Of a DNA stretch of 64,000 bases, positions 43,332 through 51,992 are shown in pieces. How positions within the stretch are numbered: position 1 is the stretch's first letter; each line of letters starts with the position of its first letter. This DNA comes from Candidatus Litorirhabdus singularis (GTDB lineage: Bacteria > Pseudomonadota > Gammaproteobacteria > Pseudomonadales > Halieaceae), in assembly GCF_026262625.1 (NCBI RefSeq), contig NZ_SHNN01000002.1, positions 1,178,001-1,242,000 on the forward strand, written 5' to 3'. Below the pieces are notes generated by a model. That model was not told the DNA's origin and searched no databases. It was given only the letters and a program-made list of their open reading frames with translations. Position numbers and translations under genes: made by a program.

Positions 43332-45266
43332 ATGACCCTCCGACGTCGCAGTTTCCTGCAGCTGGCTGGCACCTGCCTGGTAACTGCCACCGCACCCTTT
43401 AGTGCGACACTGATTGCCGCCGTCCCCAGCACCACAAGAATCAGTTTCCCCCAGGGCGTTGCCTCAGGCGACCCCACTGACAGCAGCGTTATTTTGTGGA
43501 CGCGCGCGGAACCGCTGCAAGCCGGAAACGTAGAACTCGTATTGCAGGTTAGCCTCAACGACGACTTTGAAAGTGTTGTAGCCGAACAAACACTGATTGC
43601 ACTGCAAACCGAAGATTACACCGTGCGCGCCCATGTTAAGGGCTTGAACGCCGGGCAACATTACTTCTACCGCTTTGTCGCCAAGGCTGGCGGAGAATCA
43701 CGTCGCGGGCGCACTATGACCGCACCCAGTGCCGACAGTGAACAACCGGTGAACCTCGCCTTTGCCAGCTGCCAGAACTTCGAACTGGGTTATTTTGGCG
43801 CGTGGCGGCGCATGGTAACCGAAGACAGCGCCCGCCCGGCGGACGAACAAATTCAGTTTGTACTGCACTTGGGCGACTTCGTTTATGAACGGTATCAGAA
43901 CCAGGTCGTCGAAGGTGATCGCGTTATACGTGATTTCCCCGCTTATCCTGACGGCTCCAAGGCAGAGACCGGCAGTCGGACCTGGGCCCGCACACTCGCC
44001 GATTACCGTCATTTATATAAAACCTACCTGAGCGATCCTGATCTGCAGGACGCCCGTGCCCGCTGGCCCTTTATCTGTACCTGGGACGATCATGAATTTA
44101 CCAACAATTCGTTTCAACACTTCAGCACCTACGACGATGTGATCAAACCAGAACTACAGCGCAAACAGGATGCCAACAAGGCCTGGTTTGAGTTCATACC
44201 GGCGCACGTAGAGGACGACACCGACAATCTTCAGATATATCGCGATCTGCGCTGGGGTATGCTTGACCTTTTCCTAACCGACTTACGCTCATACCGCAGC
44301 GCTCCACCGGTGCCCAGCGGATTGATTGAGGAACTGGGTCTGGCGGCGATACCGCTAGAGTTGATCGATATCTGCGATGCCGGGCGCAACTACAATGGCG
44401 GCCAGGCACCTGAACTGCTGCCCTTTGGCGACGGCACCACAGCGAACCCGGCCCTTGCACGCGAGCCAGCCAGTCTCTTCGGTACCACCCAAAAACAATG
44501 GTTTCGTGACAAACTGGGTAGCTCCGACGCGCACTGGAAGGTCTGGGGCAACAGCTTGCCAGCACTGCCTATGAGACTGGACCTTAGCAGCATACCGCTA
44601 CAGGGCCTCGACGACTCGGCCCTCTCGCAGGACTCCTGGAGCGGCTTCCCCGGTGAATACCGCGAATTGATGCAATTTCTGGAAAGCGAACAGATAGGTC
44701 CTCTCGTATCCTTGTCCGGCGACCACCATTGCCAGTCTGCCGGCACTCTGGTGCTCGACCAGTCTGAGCCGGACTCACCGCCAGTAGCGGTGGATTTCAA
44801 TGTGACCGGCATCAGTTCAACGCCCATGCATACCTACGTCTGGCACTCCGCCAGCGGCGGCAGCAGCCCTACTTTTATGGACATGGTGAAGTGTGAACTT
44901 GAGGGTAAGCCGGTCAATACGTTCAATATGACCATGACTCAGGGTTCACTGGCAGCTATCGCTTACGCCAATAGCGGCTGGGAAACACTGTCCGACTGGC
45001 TCGGCCCCAACCACGCCAACCCCGGACTGAGCTATATTGACAGTGACAGCAATGGCTATGGTTTGGCGAGTTTTAGCTTGCAGCAGTGCTCGGTGCAGTT
45101 AGTCACTATCGTTCCACCCACGCAACCAACAGGGCCAGATGGAAGTGCTATTCAACATGTGGCGAACTTCAGTCTACCCCATTGGTCCAAAAATCAGCGG
45201 CCGCAGTTACAGGGCCCAGAATTCAGCGGCAAGCCACCCTTTCCCTGGGACAAAAATCAGAGCTGA
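43332..45266 (+). CDS. phoD: Alkaline phosphatase D, Tat-exported
   Basis: PhoD-type phosphodiesterase/alkaline phosphatase of 644 residues. The Tat signal peptide (RRRSFLQLAG) ends near residue 30. An N-terminal beta domain (ASGDPTDSSVILWTR) is followed by the metallophosphatase core: FASCQN, LHLGDFVYE near 180, TWDDHEFTNN near 255, and a late SGDHHCQSAG His pair. It cleaves phosphoesters outside the inner membrane. Such enzymes usually respond to phosphate shortage, but I see no clear Pho box. I chose ATG 43332 because GAGG is 7 bases upstream; ATG 43326 is too close to it. Confidence 0.92.
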   Translation: MTLRRRSFLQLAGTCLVTATAPFSATLIAAVPSTTRISFPQGVASGDPTDSSVILWTRAEPLQAGNVELVLQVSLNDDFESVVAEQTLIALQTEDYTVRAHVKGLNAGQHYFYRFVAKAGGESRRGRTMTAPSADSEQPVNLAFASCQNFELGYFGAWRRMVTEDSARPADEQIQFVLHLGDFVYERYQNQVVEGDRVIRDFPAYPDGSKAETGSRTWARTLADYRHLYKTYLSDPDLQDARARWPFICTWDDHEFTNNSFQHFSTYDDVIKPELQRKQDANKAWFEFIPAHVEDDTDNLQIYRDLRWGMLDLFLTDLRSYRSAPPVPSGLIEELGLAAIPLELIDICDAGRNYNGGQAPELLPFGDGTTANPALAREPASLFGTTQKQWFRDKLGSSDAHWKVWGNSLPALPMRLDLSSIPLQGLDDSALSQDSWSGFPGEYRELMQFLESEQIGPLVSLSGDHHCQSAGTLVLDQSEPDSPPVAVDFNVTGISSTPMHTYVWHSASGGSSPTFMDMVKCELEGKPVNTFNMTMTQGSLAAIAYANSGWETLSDWLGPNHANPGLSYIDSDSNGYGLASFSLQQCSVQLVTIVPPTQPTGPDGSAIQHVANFSLPHWSKNQRPQLQGPEFSGKPPFPWDKNQS

Positions 45267-45281
45267 AAACTTTGTCATGCA

Positions 45282-45310
45282 AATGCAACAAAAAATCGCT
45301 ATCCTAGACT
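45282..45310 (+). promoter_or_regulatory. Candidate sigma-70 promoter for the small-protein/VWA operon
   Basis: TTGTCA (45282-45287), 17 bases, then TAGACT (45305-45310), just after phoD and about 90 bases ahead of the small gene at 45401. Five of six and four of six bases match consensus, at ideal spacing. Confidence 0.45.
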
Positions 45311-45336
45311 CACCTTATAGGTAAACCATGAAGAAA

Positions 45337-45359
45337 GATTACCCGGGAAAGCGGTAATC
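45337..45359 (+). repeat. Perfect inverted repeat in the leader of the VWA operon
   Basis: GATTACC (45337-45343), a 9-base purine-rich loop, and GGTAATC (45353-45359). As RNA it forms a 7 bp stem in the 5' leader, 40 bases before the start of the 62-residue protein; as DNA it could be an operator. The symmetry is seen; no function is known. Confidence 0.5.
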
Positions 45360-45400
45360 AGTCGGACCATAGAGACGAAAATAGAAGAGAAAGTAACGTT

Positions 45401-45589
45401 ATGAACACGGTAAACAATTTTAACGCTTCCGAGCTATGCAGCTCCAAGTTATGGGAAGTCATCAGCAAGCACGCGCAGGAAAGAGACACTACTTCAGAGC
45501 TTCAAGCGGCCATAGAAGAACTGGCAACGCGTAGGCACTACCTGCAAGAACTGGAGTCCATGGGCTTATTCACAGCCCATCGTCGTTGA
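45401..45589 (+). CDS. Small protein of 62 residues in frame with the VWA gene
   Basis: Short, mostly helical, acidic to neutral protein (EELATRRHYLQELESMG near the end) that I do not recognise. The start ATG 45401 is preceded by a GAGAAAG stretch and by a plausible promoter with a hairpin leader, which makes it more than a random frame. Its TGA stop (45587-45589) is followed immediately, in the same reading frame, by the VWA coding sequence. It may thus be a separate peptide translated together with the VWA protein, or an N-terminal domain of it if the stop is read through or is a sequence error. Confidence 0.6.
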   Translation: MNTVNNFNASELCSSKLWEVISKHAQERDTTSELQAAIEELATRRHYLQELESMGLFTAHRR

Positions 45590-46282
45590 TTGGCACAGCC
45601 ACCCAGCCGCCGCTCCAGCAGCGGTGAGATTGCCCAGTTTCTCAATCGCAGTAAGCAAGTAGCGACATCAGCCGCAGCAGGCGCGCGGCTGATTTTTGCC
45701 GTCGATGCCACTGCCAGTCGCCAACCCACTTGGGATCAGGCCAGCAAGCTTCAGGGTGAAATGTTTCTCAGCACCAGCAATTTGGGCGGTCTGGCCGTAC
45801 AGCTCTGCTACTACCGAGGCTTCAATGAGCTGCGTGCCAGCCAATGGCTGCAAGACGAAGCGGCCTTATTGCGACAGATGAGTGCAGTGCGCTGTGAAGG
45901 CGGGTTAACCCAAATTCAGCGGCTACTGAACCACGCCCTGCGCGAACACCGCGCCCTACCCGTCAAGGCCATGGTCTTTATTGGCGATGCCATCGAAGAA
46001 AGCGTTGATGCGTTATGCGGCAAAGCTGGCGAAGCCGGTCTGGCAGGGCTGCCCCTGTTTATGTTTCAGGAAGGCCGCGAGCGCAAAGTAGAGCAAGGCT
46101 TTCGAACTATGGCGCGCCTGAGCGGTGGTGCGTATGCGCGTTTCGACCATCACAGTGCCGCACAATTGGCTGCACTACTGGGTGCGGTGGCGCGTTATGC
46201 GGCGGGAGGCCGTTCGAGTCTGTTGGAATACGAGCAAAACTCCGACAGCGAGGTTAAACTGTTGCTTGATCAACTCAAGTAA
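45590..46282 (+). CDS. VWA-like domain protein, partner of a J-domain protein
   Basis: Protein of 230 residues. The visible core is a von Willebrand A-like fold: LIFAVDATASRQPTWD (DxTxS metal site), the VQLCYYRGF strand, a GGLTQI Thr motif and AMVFIGDAIEE near 125, ending with a FMFQEGRERKV stretch. Proteins of this type occur in proteobacteria next to a membrane-bound DnaJ-like protein, as here (46292, 9 bp downstream). Start: TTG 45590 abuts the previous stop and has no ribosome site, so translation probably depends on reinitiation after the 62-residue gene. No in-frame ATG exists near that point except inside the small gene (45560). Confidence 0.8.
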   Translation: MAQPPSRRSSSGEIAQFLNRSKQVATSAAAGARLIFAVDATASRQPTWDQASKLQGEMFLSTSNLGGLAVQLCYYRGFNELRASQWLQDEAALLRQMSAVRCEGGLTQIQRLLNHALREHRALPVKAMVFIGDAIEESVDALCGKAGEAGLAGLPLFMFQEGRERKVEQGFRTMARLSGGAYARFDHHSAAQLAALLGAVARYAAGGRSSLLEYEQNSDSEVKLLLDQLK

Positions 46283-46291
46283 GGCGTTGTT

Positions 46292-47011
46292 GTGCCCAGA
46301 TTAATCCTGCTACTGGCGATAATGTTCGCTGGCTATATCATTTACCAGCGTATCAAGTCGCAAACTCCTGCGCAGCGCAAAAAATCCTACATCCAACTGG
46401 GGCTGGCAAGTTTAGTGATTGTGGTCGTGGTAGCCACGCTGACCGGACGCATGCACTGGCTGGGAGCCGCTATAACCGGACTCGTCGTGGGCGCCAGCCG
46501 TCTGCTGCCTATGCTTATTCGTATGTTCCCGGCGCTACAGTGGCTGCATCGAAAACACGCCGCAGCGCAGCCCGGTAGCGGTAACCAACAGTCCAGTGTC
46601 GAAACCAGTATTTTGCGCATGAGCCTGGATCACGATACGGGCGCTATGAACGGAGAAGTCATCAGCGGCGAATTCGCCGGCCAATTCCTCAACGACCTTG
46701 ATCAATCACAGCTACTCCGCTTACTCGATTGGGTGCAGAAATCTGATCAAGACTCCGCACGTTTGCTGGAGACGTACCTGCAAAAACGCTTTGGCGATGA
46801 GGCCACGTTTAGCCGCACGCCCCCGGCCGACAGCAACGGTTCCATGAATCGGAGCGAGGCGCTCGCGGTGCTGGGTTTGAGTGAAGAGGCCAGCGATGAG
46901 GAGATAGTCGCAGCGCATCGTTCCTTGATACAAAAATTGCACCCCGACCGCGGTGGCAATGATTACCTTGCCGCCAAAATCAACCAGGCCAAAGACCTGC
47001 TACTGGCTTAA
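46292..47011 (+). CDS. Membrane-anchored J-domain (DnaJ/TIM14-like) co-chaperone
   Basis: Protein of 239 residues. The first helix (residues 3-18) is followed by two more hydrophobic segments (about 37-50 and 55-70). A linker of about 100 residues leads to a C-terminal J domain (185-239) with the Hsp70-activating His-Pro-Asp at 217-219. The TIM14-like layout, J domain last, is typical of membrane co-chaperones that recruit DnaK to the inner membrane. The start is GTG 46292, 9 bp after the VWA gene, so they form an operon. Substrates are unknown. Confidence 0.85.
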   Translation: MPRLILLLAIMFAGYIIYQRIKSQTPAQRKKSYIQLGLASLVIVVVVATLTGRMHWLGAAITGLVVGASRLLPMLIRMFPALQWLHRKHAAAQPGSGNQQSSVETSILRMSLDHDTGAMNGEVISGEFAGQFLNDLDQSQLLRLLDWVQKSDQDSARLLETYLQKRFGDEATFSRTPPADSNGSMNRSEALAVLGLSEEASDEEIVAAHRSLIQKLHPDRGGNDYLAAKINQAKDLLLA

Positions 47012-47128
47012 TCTGCAACCTGGGCAGCACGGATTACCTGACTGCAATAGGCTGGCAGCGCCAGACTGATACCGCTACACTGCGCGCGCGCTGACGCCAA
47101 AACACAACCGAAGGAGAGCATCGCAGCA

Positions 47129-47467
47129 ATGAGTGAAACATTTCTGGTCTGTAATCAACTGCAACAATTCTGGGGTAAGAAAAAGGCCTGGGTGGATGGC
47201 AGCGACCGCAAGCGTATTCTCTGCAACAAGCATGAAGACGAGGCGGTCAACCTGCTGGTTGAACTCAGTTCCAAAGATATAGACCTGCGCGGTCAGGTGA
47301 CCCCTGCAGAGTTGGACGACAAGGGCTTACCCGTCGTCGAGCCTAGTGCCCACCGCATTGTAGAAGTAGAAATTCCAGTACCCGAGTCAACTCCCGAGTC
47401 AGTCACTACACCCGTCGCCGAAACGGCTGATGACGATGCCAGAGCATCGGAAATCACAGCATCCTGA
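47129..47467 (+). CDS. Hypothetical protein with acidic tail
   Basis: Protein of 112 residues, unrecognised. The N-terminal 50 residues (start MSETFLVCNQLQQFW, with a basic KKKAWVDGSDRKR stretch and two Cys) look folded. The C-terminal half becomes Pro/Glu/Thr/Ser/Val-rich and acidic and is probably disordered. AAGGAGAG precedes ATG 47129, which supports translation. It lies 117 bp after the J-protein gene and 188 bp before htpX, both involved in membrane protein quality control. No motif points to a function. Confidence 0.68.
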   Translation: MSETFLVCNQLQQFWGKKKAWVDGSDRKRILCNKHEDEAVNLLVELSSKDIDLRGQVTPAELDDKGLPVVEPSAHRIVEVEIPVPESTPESVTTPVAETADDDARASEITAS

Positions 47468-47589
47468 TTATTATTATTTTATAATATTCAATAGCTTAGG
47501 GTTTACTTGTAAAGTATTTAGTTAAAAGATCGAGGCTATTGTAGATACGATCGTCGCCAGGGTCTAACTGCAACAAAGCGGTCAATAGC

Positions 47590-47617
47590 CTTTAAAACCA
47601 TTAGAATGTCCCCATAT
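47590..47617 (+). promoter_or_regulatory. Candidate heat-shock (sigma-32) promoter for htpX
   Basis: CTTTAAA (47590-47596) matches six of seven bases of the sigma-32 -35 consensus CTTGAAA. After 13 bases comes CCCCATAT (47610-47617), which fits the -10 consensus CCCCATNT. It ends 38 bases before the htpX start. E. coli htpX is known to be heat-inducible, so the position makes biological sense. Confidence 0.65.
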
Positions 47618-47655
47618 TCACAATCTATTCAACTGTTAACAATGGAAACATTTTC

Positions 47656-48546
47656 ATGATGCGCATCCTGCTTTTTCTGGCCACCAACTTTGCCATCTTG
47701 CTGGTTGCAGGCGTGGTACTCAACCTGCTCGGCTTTGACTCAATCATGGCCGCCAACGGGGTCGATCTTAACCTCAGCGCCCTGTTAGTGTTCTGCGCCG
47801 TATTTGGTTTCGGCGGCTCTCTAATATCACTGTTCATCTCCAAATGGATGGCCAAGCGCGGTACGGGCACTGTCATCATCGAACAGCCTCGTGGCGCCGA
47901 TGAGACATGGCTTGTGCAGACCGTCAAAGAGCTGGCCGCTGAAGCTGGCATCGGCATGCCTGAGGTGGGTATTTTCCCCAGTCAGGCCTCCAATGCCTTC
48001 GCCACAGGCTGGAACCGCAACAACGCCTTGGTGGCAGTCAGCGCCGGCTTGTTAGAACGGTTTTCTCGCGATGAGGCACGCGCAGTTCTGGCCCATGAAA
48101 TCGGACACGTGGCCAATGGCGACATGGTTACCATGACCCTGATTCAAGGTGTGGTGAACACCTTCGTGTTATTTTTCTCACGCATCATCGGCCACACGGT
48201 GGACCGGGTGATCTTTAAGAATGAGCGCGGCTACGGTATTGGCTACTGGGTCACCACCATCATCGCCCAGATCATCCTAAGCTTTCTGGCGTCCATGCTG
48301 GTCATGTGGTTCTCACGCTGGCGCGAATACCGTGCCGACGCCGCTGGCGCCAGTCTGGCCTCTACCGGCGCCATGGTGGCAGCATTGGAGCGCCTGCGAG
48401 CTGAACAGGGACTTCCGCAAGATATGCCGAGCGAAATGGTGGCCTTTGGTATTAGCGAGCAGATGAAGGCAAATGCCACCCGTCTGTTCAGCAGTCACCC
48501 GCCGCTGGAAGATCGTATTCGCGCCCTGCGCGAGAATGCAGGCTAA
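47656..48546 (+). CDS. htpX: Membrane zinc protease HtpX
   Basis: Inner-membrane heat-shock protease of 296 residues that helps FtsH degrade misfolded membrane proteins. It has two N-terminal helices (about 5-25 and 35-58), the zinc motif His147-Glu-Ile-Gly-His151 ([11 protein letters not shown]), two further hydrophobic segments (about 155-180 and 192-215), then the YRADAAGA motif with the third zinc ligand Glu nearby (WREYRADA). Length and order match the E. coli protein. GGAAA precedes ATG 47656. A sigma-32-like promoter lies upstream. It converges with the EthD gene 15 bp away. Confidence 0.95.
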   Translation: MMRILLFLATNFAILLVAGVVLNLLGFDSIMAANGVDLNLSALLVFCAVFGFGGSLISLFISKWMAKRGTGTVIIEQPRGADETWLVQTVKELAAEAGIGMPEVGIFPSQASNAFATGWNRNNALVAVSAGLLERFSRDEARAVLAHEIGHVANGDMVTMTLIQGVVNTFVLFFSRIIGHTVDRVIFKNERGYGIGYWVTTIIAQIILSFLASMLVMWFSRWREYRADAAGASLASTGAMVAALERLRAEQGLPQDMPSEMVAFGISEQMKANATRLFSSHPPLEDRIRALRENAG

Positions 48547-48561
48547 GTGACGGAGGGTCAG

Positions 48562-49272
48562 CTAGGGCTGGCCCAGCGCCTTCAGGGTGTATTCGCTGGT
48601 AGGAATAACATCGATCTTGTCAAAGTCGATAAAGCGCGTGCAGCTGGCAATCATCGCCTGCAGGTTAGCCTGATACTCGACCTCGTCGGCAGCCCCATAA
48701 AAGGCGTGCTGTGAGGTCATCGCCTCGGGCGGGAAATGTTCTTCAATAATGGCATCAAACGGTGGCGCGGCGTATGTCATTGGACGCGCTATAACGTTTT
48801 GACGATAGCCAAAGGTTGACTGGGTTTCTATCGCTACCTGGGTATGACTGCCATGCCAGATTTCCAGCCACTGCTGTTCACTCAGACGCTGCGGACGCTG
48901 CAAGAAAACGACCTGTGCCATGCCATACGTGCGCTCACCCTGCTGCGGCGGATGCTCGGTATTCACAATAGGTTCGGATTCCGTCACCAGATAACCCGCC
49001 ATACGTTCTACGTACTTTTCAATGGCCGCTTCCAGCGGTTGGCGATAGACCGAGCTATCCAACCACACTGAAATAATAGCATCCATCGTCGGCCGACAAT
49101 TGCCCTGAGCCAAGCCACTGGCGGCGGCGACATCACTGTCGACGACTGACACGCGCAGCGCGCGTGGCTCAAGGGCCAATAGCTCCGGGCCTAACTGATC
49201 CAGCAATACCGCGCGAAACTCATCACCGCTTAACCCGGATGCCTTCCAGACCGGATACATTATTTTTTCCAT
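48562..49272 (-). CDS. EthD domain-containing protein
   Basis: Protein of 236 residues with a ferredoxin-like dimeric alpha-beta-barrel segment in the second half. The stretch VVFLQRPQRLSEQQWLEIWHGSH (ends VVF and GSH) matches the EthD pattern, which usually has a conserved His-Thr pair. EthD was first seen with the EthABCD ether-degrading P450; the wider family handles polyketide or aromatic cyclisation and degradation. It is the last of four genes reading toward lower coordinates from 51905, so it likely belongs to the same catabolic unit. GGGAGG lies 9 bases before ATG 49272. Confidence 0.8.
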   Translation of the reverse strand: MEKIMYPVWKASGLSGDEFRAVLLDQLGPELLALEPRALRVSVVDSDVAAASGLAQGNCRPTMDAIISVWLDSSVYRQPLEAAIEKYVERMAGYLVTESEPIVNTEHPPQQGERTYGMAQVVFLQRPQRLSEQQWLEIWHGSHTQVAIETQSTFGYRQNVIARPMTYAAPPFDAIIEEHFPPEAMTSQHAFYGAADEVEYQANLQAMIASCTRFIDFDKIDVIPTSEYTLKALGQP

Positions 49273-49302
49273 GGTGCACTGCCTCCCGGATTGAATGTGT
49301 GC

Positions 49303-49647
49303 CTACATACTCCAGTAGGCACGCATAGACACTACCTTACCGGCATCATTGAACTCAAACACGTCGATAATCTCAATGCGCAGATCATCACCGACGACCG
49401 CATTAAAAGGAAATGCAACCGCATTGCCAGCGCAACGAGGCGTACCGGTCAGTTCCAGAGTAGTGGGTCCCGGCACTGACATTTCGTAAAACGCTTCGAT
49501 TGCGGCCATGCCAACATGAGGCTCACTGCCCACAGGGTCTTCAACCACCGCATCGGTGGCAAAAATATCGCGAATAATATCCATATTGGATTCGGCAAAT
49601 GCTTGTATATAGCGATTCACAACCGCAATTTTGTCAATAGCTTCCAC
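49303..49647 (-). CDS. NTF2-like/SnoaL-like protein
   Basis: Small cone-shaped alpha-beta barrel of 114 residues of the steroid-isomerase/SnoaL fold (VVNRYIQAFAESNMD at the start, then FATDAVVEDPVGSEPHVG). Such proteins isomerise, dehydrate or hydrolyse hydrophobic molecules in a deep pocket. The Asp that acts as base in ketosteroid isomerase may be the one in VVEDPVG; this is a guess. GTG 49647 has AAGGAG 6 bases upstream. The EthD gene follows after 30 bp. Confidence 0.82.
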   Translation of the reverse strand: MEAIDKIAVVNRYIQAFAESNMDIIRDIFATDAVVEDPVGSEPHVGMAAIEAFYEMSVPGPTTLELTGTPRCAGNAVAFPFNAVVGDDLRIEIIDVFEFNDAGKVVSMRAYWSM

Positions 49648-49780
49648 AGTGTTCTCCTTTGATAATTGATGCGCTCAGGGTTGCGGCCAACTATACATCG
49701 TTTCGCGGACAGCAGACGTTGCAGGCGTGATTGATAGCCATGGGTTCAATTTCTCGTCCAGAGGCGCCACGGCTTGTGCT

Positions 49781-50833
49781 TCAGCCGGTGCGCAATACCG
49801 TATCGCCCAGGTGACCGAACAGTGAGTATTCGGTTTCGTAAATGTCATCCACCTGCGCCTCTGCCTGCTGCCACAGAGCCTCCTCACCGGGGCGTTCGGC
49901 CAACTGCTGCATGGTCGGTGACAAATCGTTCCACAGTACCGCGGCCTGATGCGCCAACTGCTCAGTGACAATACTGACCAGATCCGGGCGCTGCTCGCGA
50001 GCCCAGCTCATGAATACTGCAAAGTGATTCCGGAAAAAGCCACCGCCGGTACCATACTTGATAATCGCATTGTCTACGTAACGCACATGATCAGTCGCAT
50101 CGTCTAACTGGCGCCAGCTATGCAAATGCCGCGAAAACGTCAGCAGCCCTTTCAGCCCCACCGCAATCTCATGGCCTCCGCCACCTTGCGCCGCCCCCAT
50201 CAGGTCCAGCTGCGAGTGGTCCATACCGTGCATGCGTGTCACCGTCTTATACAACGCCAGCCCGCAGGCATCGGGCAGGCTATGGCGCACCGAACCAGAG
50301 GTAAATTGTCCCCAGGCATTGAACGTAGAAATGGCCTCCGGAGGATTGCGACTCAACCGCAGCGCCTGCATGGAACAGGTTTCCGGTTCTGCGCGCACGC
50401 GGTCGGCAATGTAAACCTCCTCGCGCTCCTCATCGAAACCCAGCAGCACAAATCGATGGGCGGGAAAATGCACTTTAAACTCACGGTAATCCAGATACAG
50501 AATATCGCCACTGAGCATAGTGGGTTTACCGGCGAGCACCGCCTCGCGAACGTCAGCCCAAGCCTTGTCATTATCGGGCTCCGCCTGTTCGCTATAGTCC
50601 ATGCCCAATGTCTCAGCCAGATCTACCTCCATGGAGGAACCTCGGCCAAATAACATGAAAGGCGGCTTAGCCTGCTCATAGGTGAAAAACACGCTATCGA
50701 GCCCAGCGCCCAGCCCGAACACCACGCCCTCATCCAACTCCAGACCGGTGTAGTGATAGATAAGATTACGCATCGCCCCGCTACCGCAGTGGCCGGCCGG
50801 AAGATTACGGTAGTTTTCGATCATAGCCCGCAT
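49781..50833 (-). CDS. BtrH-like acyltransferase (BtrH N-terminal domain, DUF4872)
   Basis: Protein of 350 residues. The first 160 residues match the BtrH N-terminal domain, a papain-like fold. The likely nucleophile is Cys16 in AGHCGSGAMRN, with His126 (PAHRFVLLGFD) and Asp144 (YIADR) completing a triad. A helical DUF4872-type region follows. BtrH transfers an acyl group from a carrier protein to an aminoglycoside during butirosin synthesis. No carrier protein or synthetase lies near, so the donor here may be a CoA thioester. AAGGA is 10-11 bases before ATG 50833. It lies 67 bp after the luciferase-like gene on the same strand. Confidence 0.8.
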   Translation of the reverse strand: MRAMIENYRNLPAGHCGSGAMRNLIYHYTGLELDEGVVFGLGAGLDSVFFTYEQAKPPFMLFGRGSSMEVDLAETLGMDYSEQAEPDNDKAWADVREAVLAGKPTMLSGDILYLDYREFKVHFPAHRFVLLGFDEEREEVYIADRVRAEPETCSMQALRLSRNPPEAISTFNAWGQFTSGSVRHSLPDACGLALYKTVTRMHGMDHSQLDLMGAAQGGGGHEIAVGLKGLLTFSRHLHSWRQLDDATDHVRYVDNAIIKYGTGGGFFRNHFAVFMSWAREQRPDLVSIVTEQLAHQAAVLWNDLSPTMQQLAERPGEEALWQQAEAQVDDIYETEYSLFGHLGDTVLRTG

Positions 50834-50900
50834 TATCAGGGTTTCCTTCTATTTTCATTACTGTGTTGCGCGCAGTGTGCCATGGTTACGGTTTAGAGTC

Positions 50901-51905
50901 TCAGCCCTTAAGCTCAGCGCGCACGGTCGGCAATACTTGCTCGGCATAAAGACGCAGGCAATCCCAGCCTGCGTCCAACGGCATACCACCGATAAGCGGA
51001 TGCACAGTGGCAAAAAATTCAGCGCGGTTCAGATGCCGTTCTATGCACTCCTGCGGGGTAATAATTTCGTAGCGCGCTTCGGCTCGCAGCGCCTCTACGC
51101 TGGAGCTGGCAAACTCCAACGGTCGCTGCAGGCCCTCCTCCTTCCAACTGCTATATTCAATCGCCTCCACCAGAAAGTGATGGCCCAGCTGATCCCAGGC
51201 AGCCTCCGGGTCATCATGCAAGAACATCACTGAAAAATCTGCCGGCGGCGTATACACAAAACCGTTGCTGTGGCCGTGCTTGGTCAACTCCTCGTAATAC
51301 AGGGCCTCCAGTTCCGGATCGGCAATGGGCGGACCAAAGGGCAAGCCGCGCCGAGCCGCACGTCGCGCCGCTGGTTTACTCATACCACCCACCAGAAACA
51401 TCGGATGCGGTCGCTGAAACGGTTTGGGGGTTACATTGATCAGCTGACCGTTGTATTCAAACGGCTCATCGCCCCAGGCCGCCAACAGGGTGTCCAGTAC
51501 GTGATCCATCCACGCACCGCGCGTTGCATAGGGTTTGTCCATGGCACGAAATTCCTTCTCGCGATAGCCCATGCCTGCCACAAAAGTCAGTCGACCGCCG
51601 CTGAGCAGATCAATAACCGCGAGATCCTCCGCCAATCGCACCGGATCGTATAGCGTAACCAACAGCGCCATGATCCCAATGCTGCAATGCTCGGTGCGTG
51701 CGGCCAGCGCCGCTGCCATCGTTAGCGGGGACGGCAACCAACCGTTTTCTGCGCAGTGGTGCTCTTCAACATTCACCGAGGAAAAACCTTGAGCGTCAGC
51801 GTATTCGGCCATGTCCAAAGCAGCCTGATAACGCAGAGCTGCGGCCTGCGGCTCAGACTCGGTACCGGTGAGGTTTATTCTCAGGTTACTACTTATGTTT
51901 GCCAC
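50901..51905 (-). CDS. Luciferase-like (LLM class) flavin-dependent monooxygenase
   Basis: TIM-barrel flavoenzyme of 334 residues related to the bacterial luciferase/alkanesulfonate monooxygenase group. Family marks are VNVEEHHCAENGWLPSP near 43, GIMALLVTLYDPVRLAEDLAVID near 78, VAGMGYREKEF near 108 and a MFLVGGMSKPAARRAA strand near 170. It needs reduced FMN from a separate reductase and O2. GTG 51905 has GGAAGG 7 bases upstream. It is the first gene of the four-gene minus-strand unit that includes the BtrH-like, NTF2-like and EthD proteins, and it diverges from the DUF3604 gene. Confidence 0.87.
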   Translation of the reverse strand: MANISSNLRINLTGTESEPQAAALRYQAALDMAEYADAQGFSSVNVEEHHCAENGWLPSPLTMAAALAARTEHCSIGIMALLVTLYDPVRLAEDLAVIDLLSGGRLTFVAGMGYREKEFRAMDKPYATRGAWMDHVLDTLLAAWGDEPFEYNGQLINVTPKPFQRPHPMFLVGGMSKPAARRAARRGLPFGPPIADPELEALYYEELTKHGHSNGFVYTPPADFSVMFLHDDPEAAWDQLGHHFLVEAIEYSSWKEEGLQRPLEFASSSVEALRAEARYEIITPQECIERHLNRAEFFATVHPLIGGMPLDAGWDCLRLYAEQVLPTVRAELKG

Positions 51906-51992
51906 GGCTCAGCCTTCCAATCCAATCGTCAGCGGTTACTATAGACTCAAAATTTTCCCAACAACAAATAATAACCAGGGAAGCTTGTCCCA

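Noticed and set aside
45587-45589. TGA as a selenocysteine codon joining the small gene and VWA gene
   Set aside because: No SECIS-like hairpin after the TGA and no redox motif around it; reinitiation is simpler.
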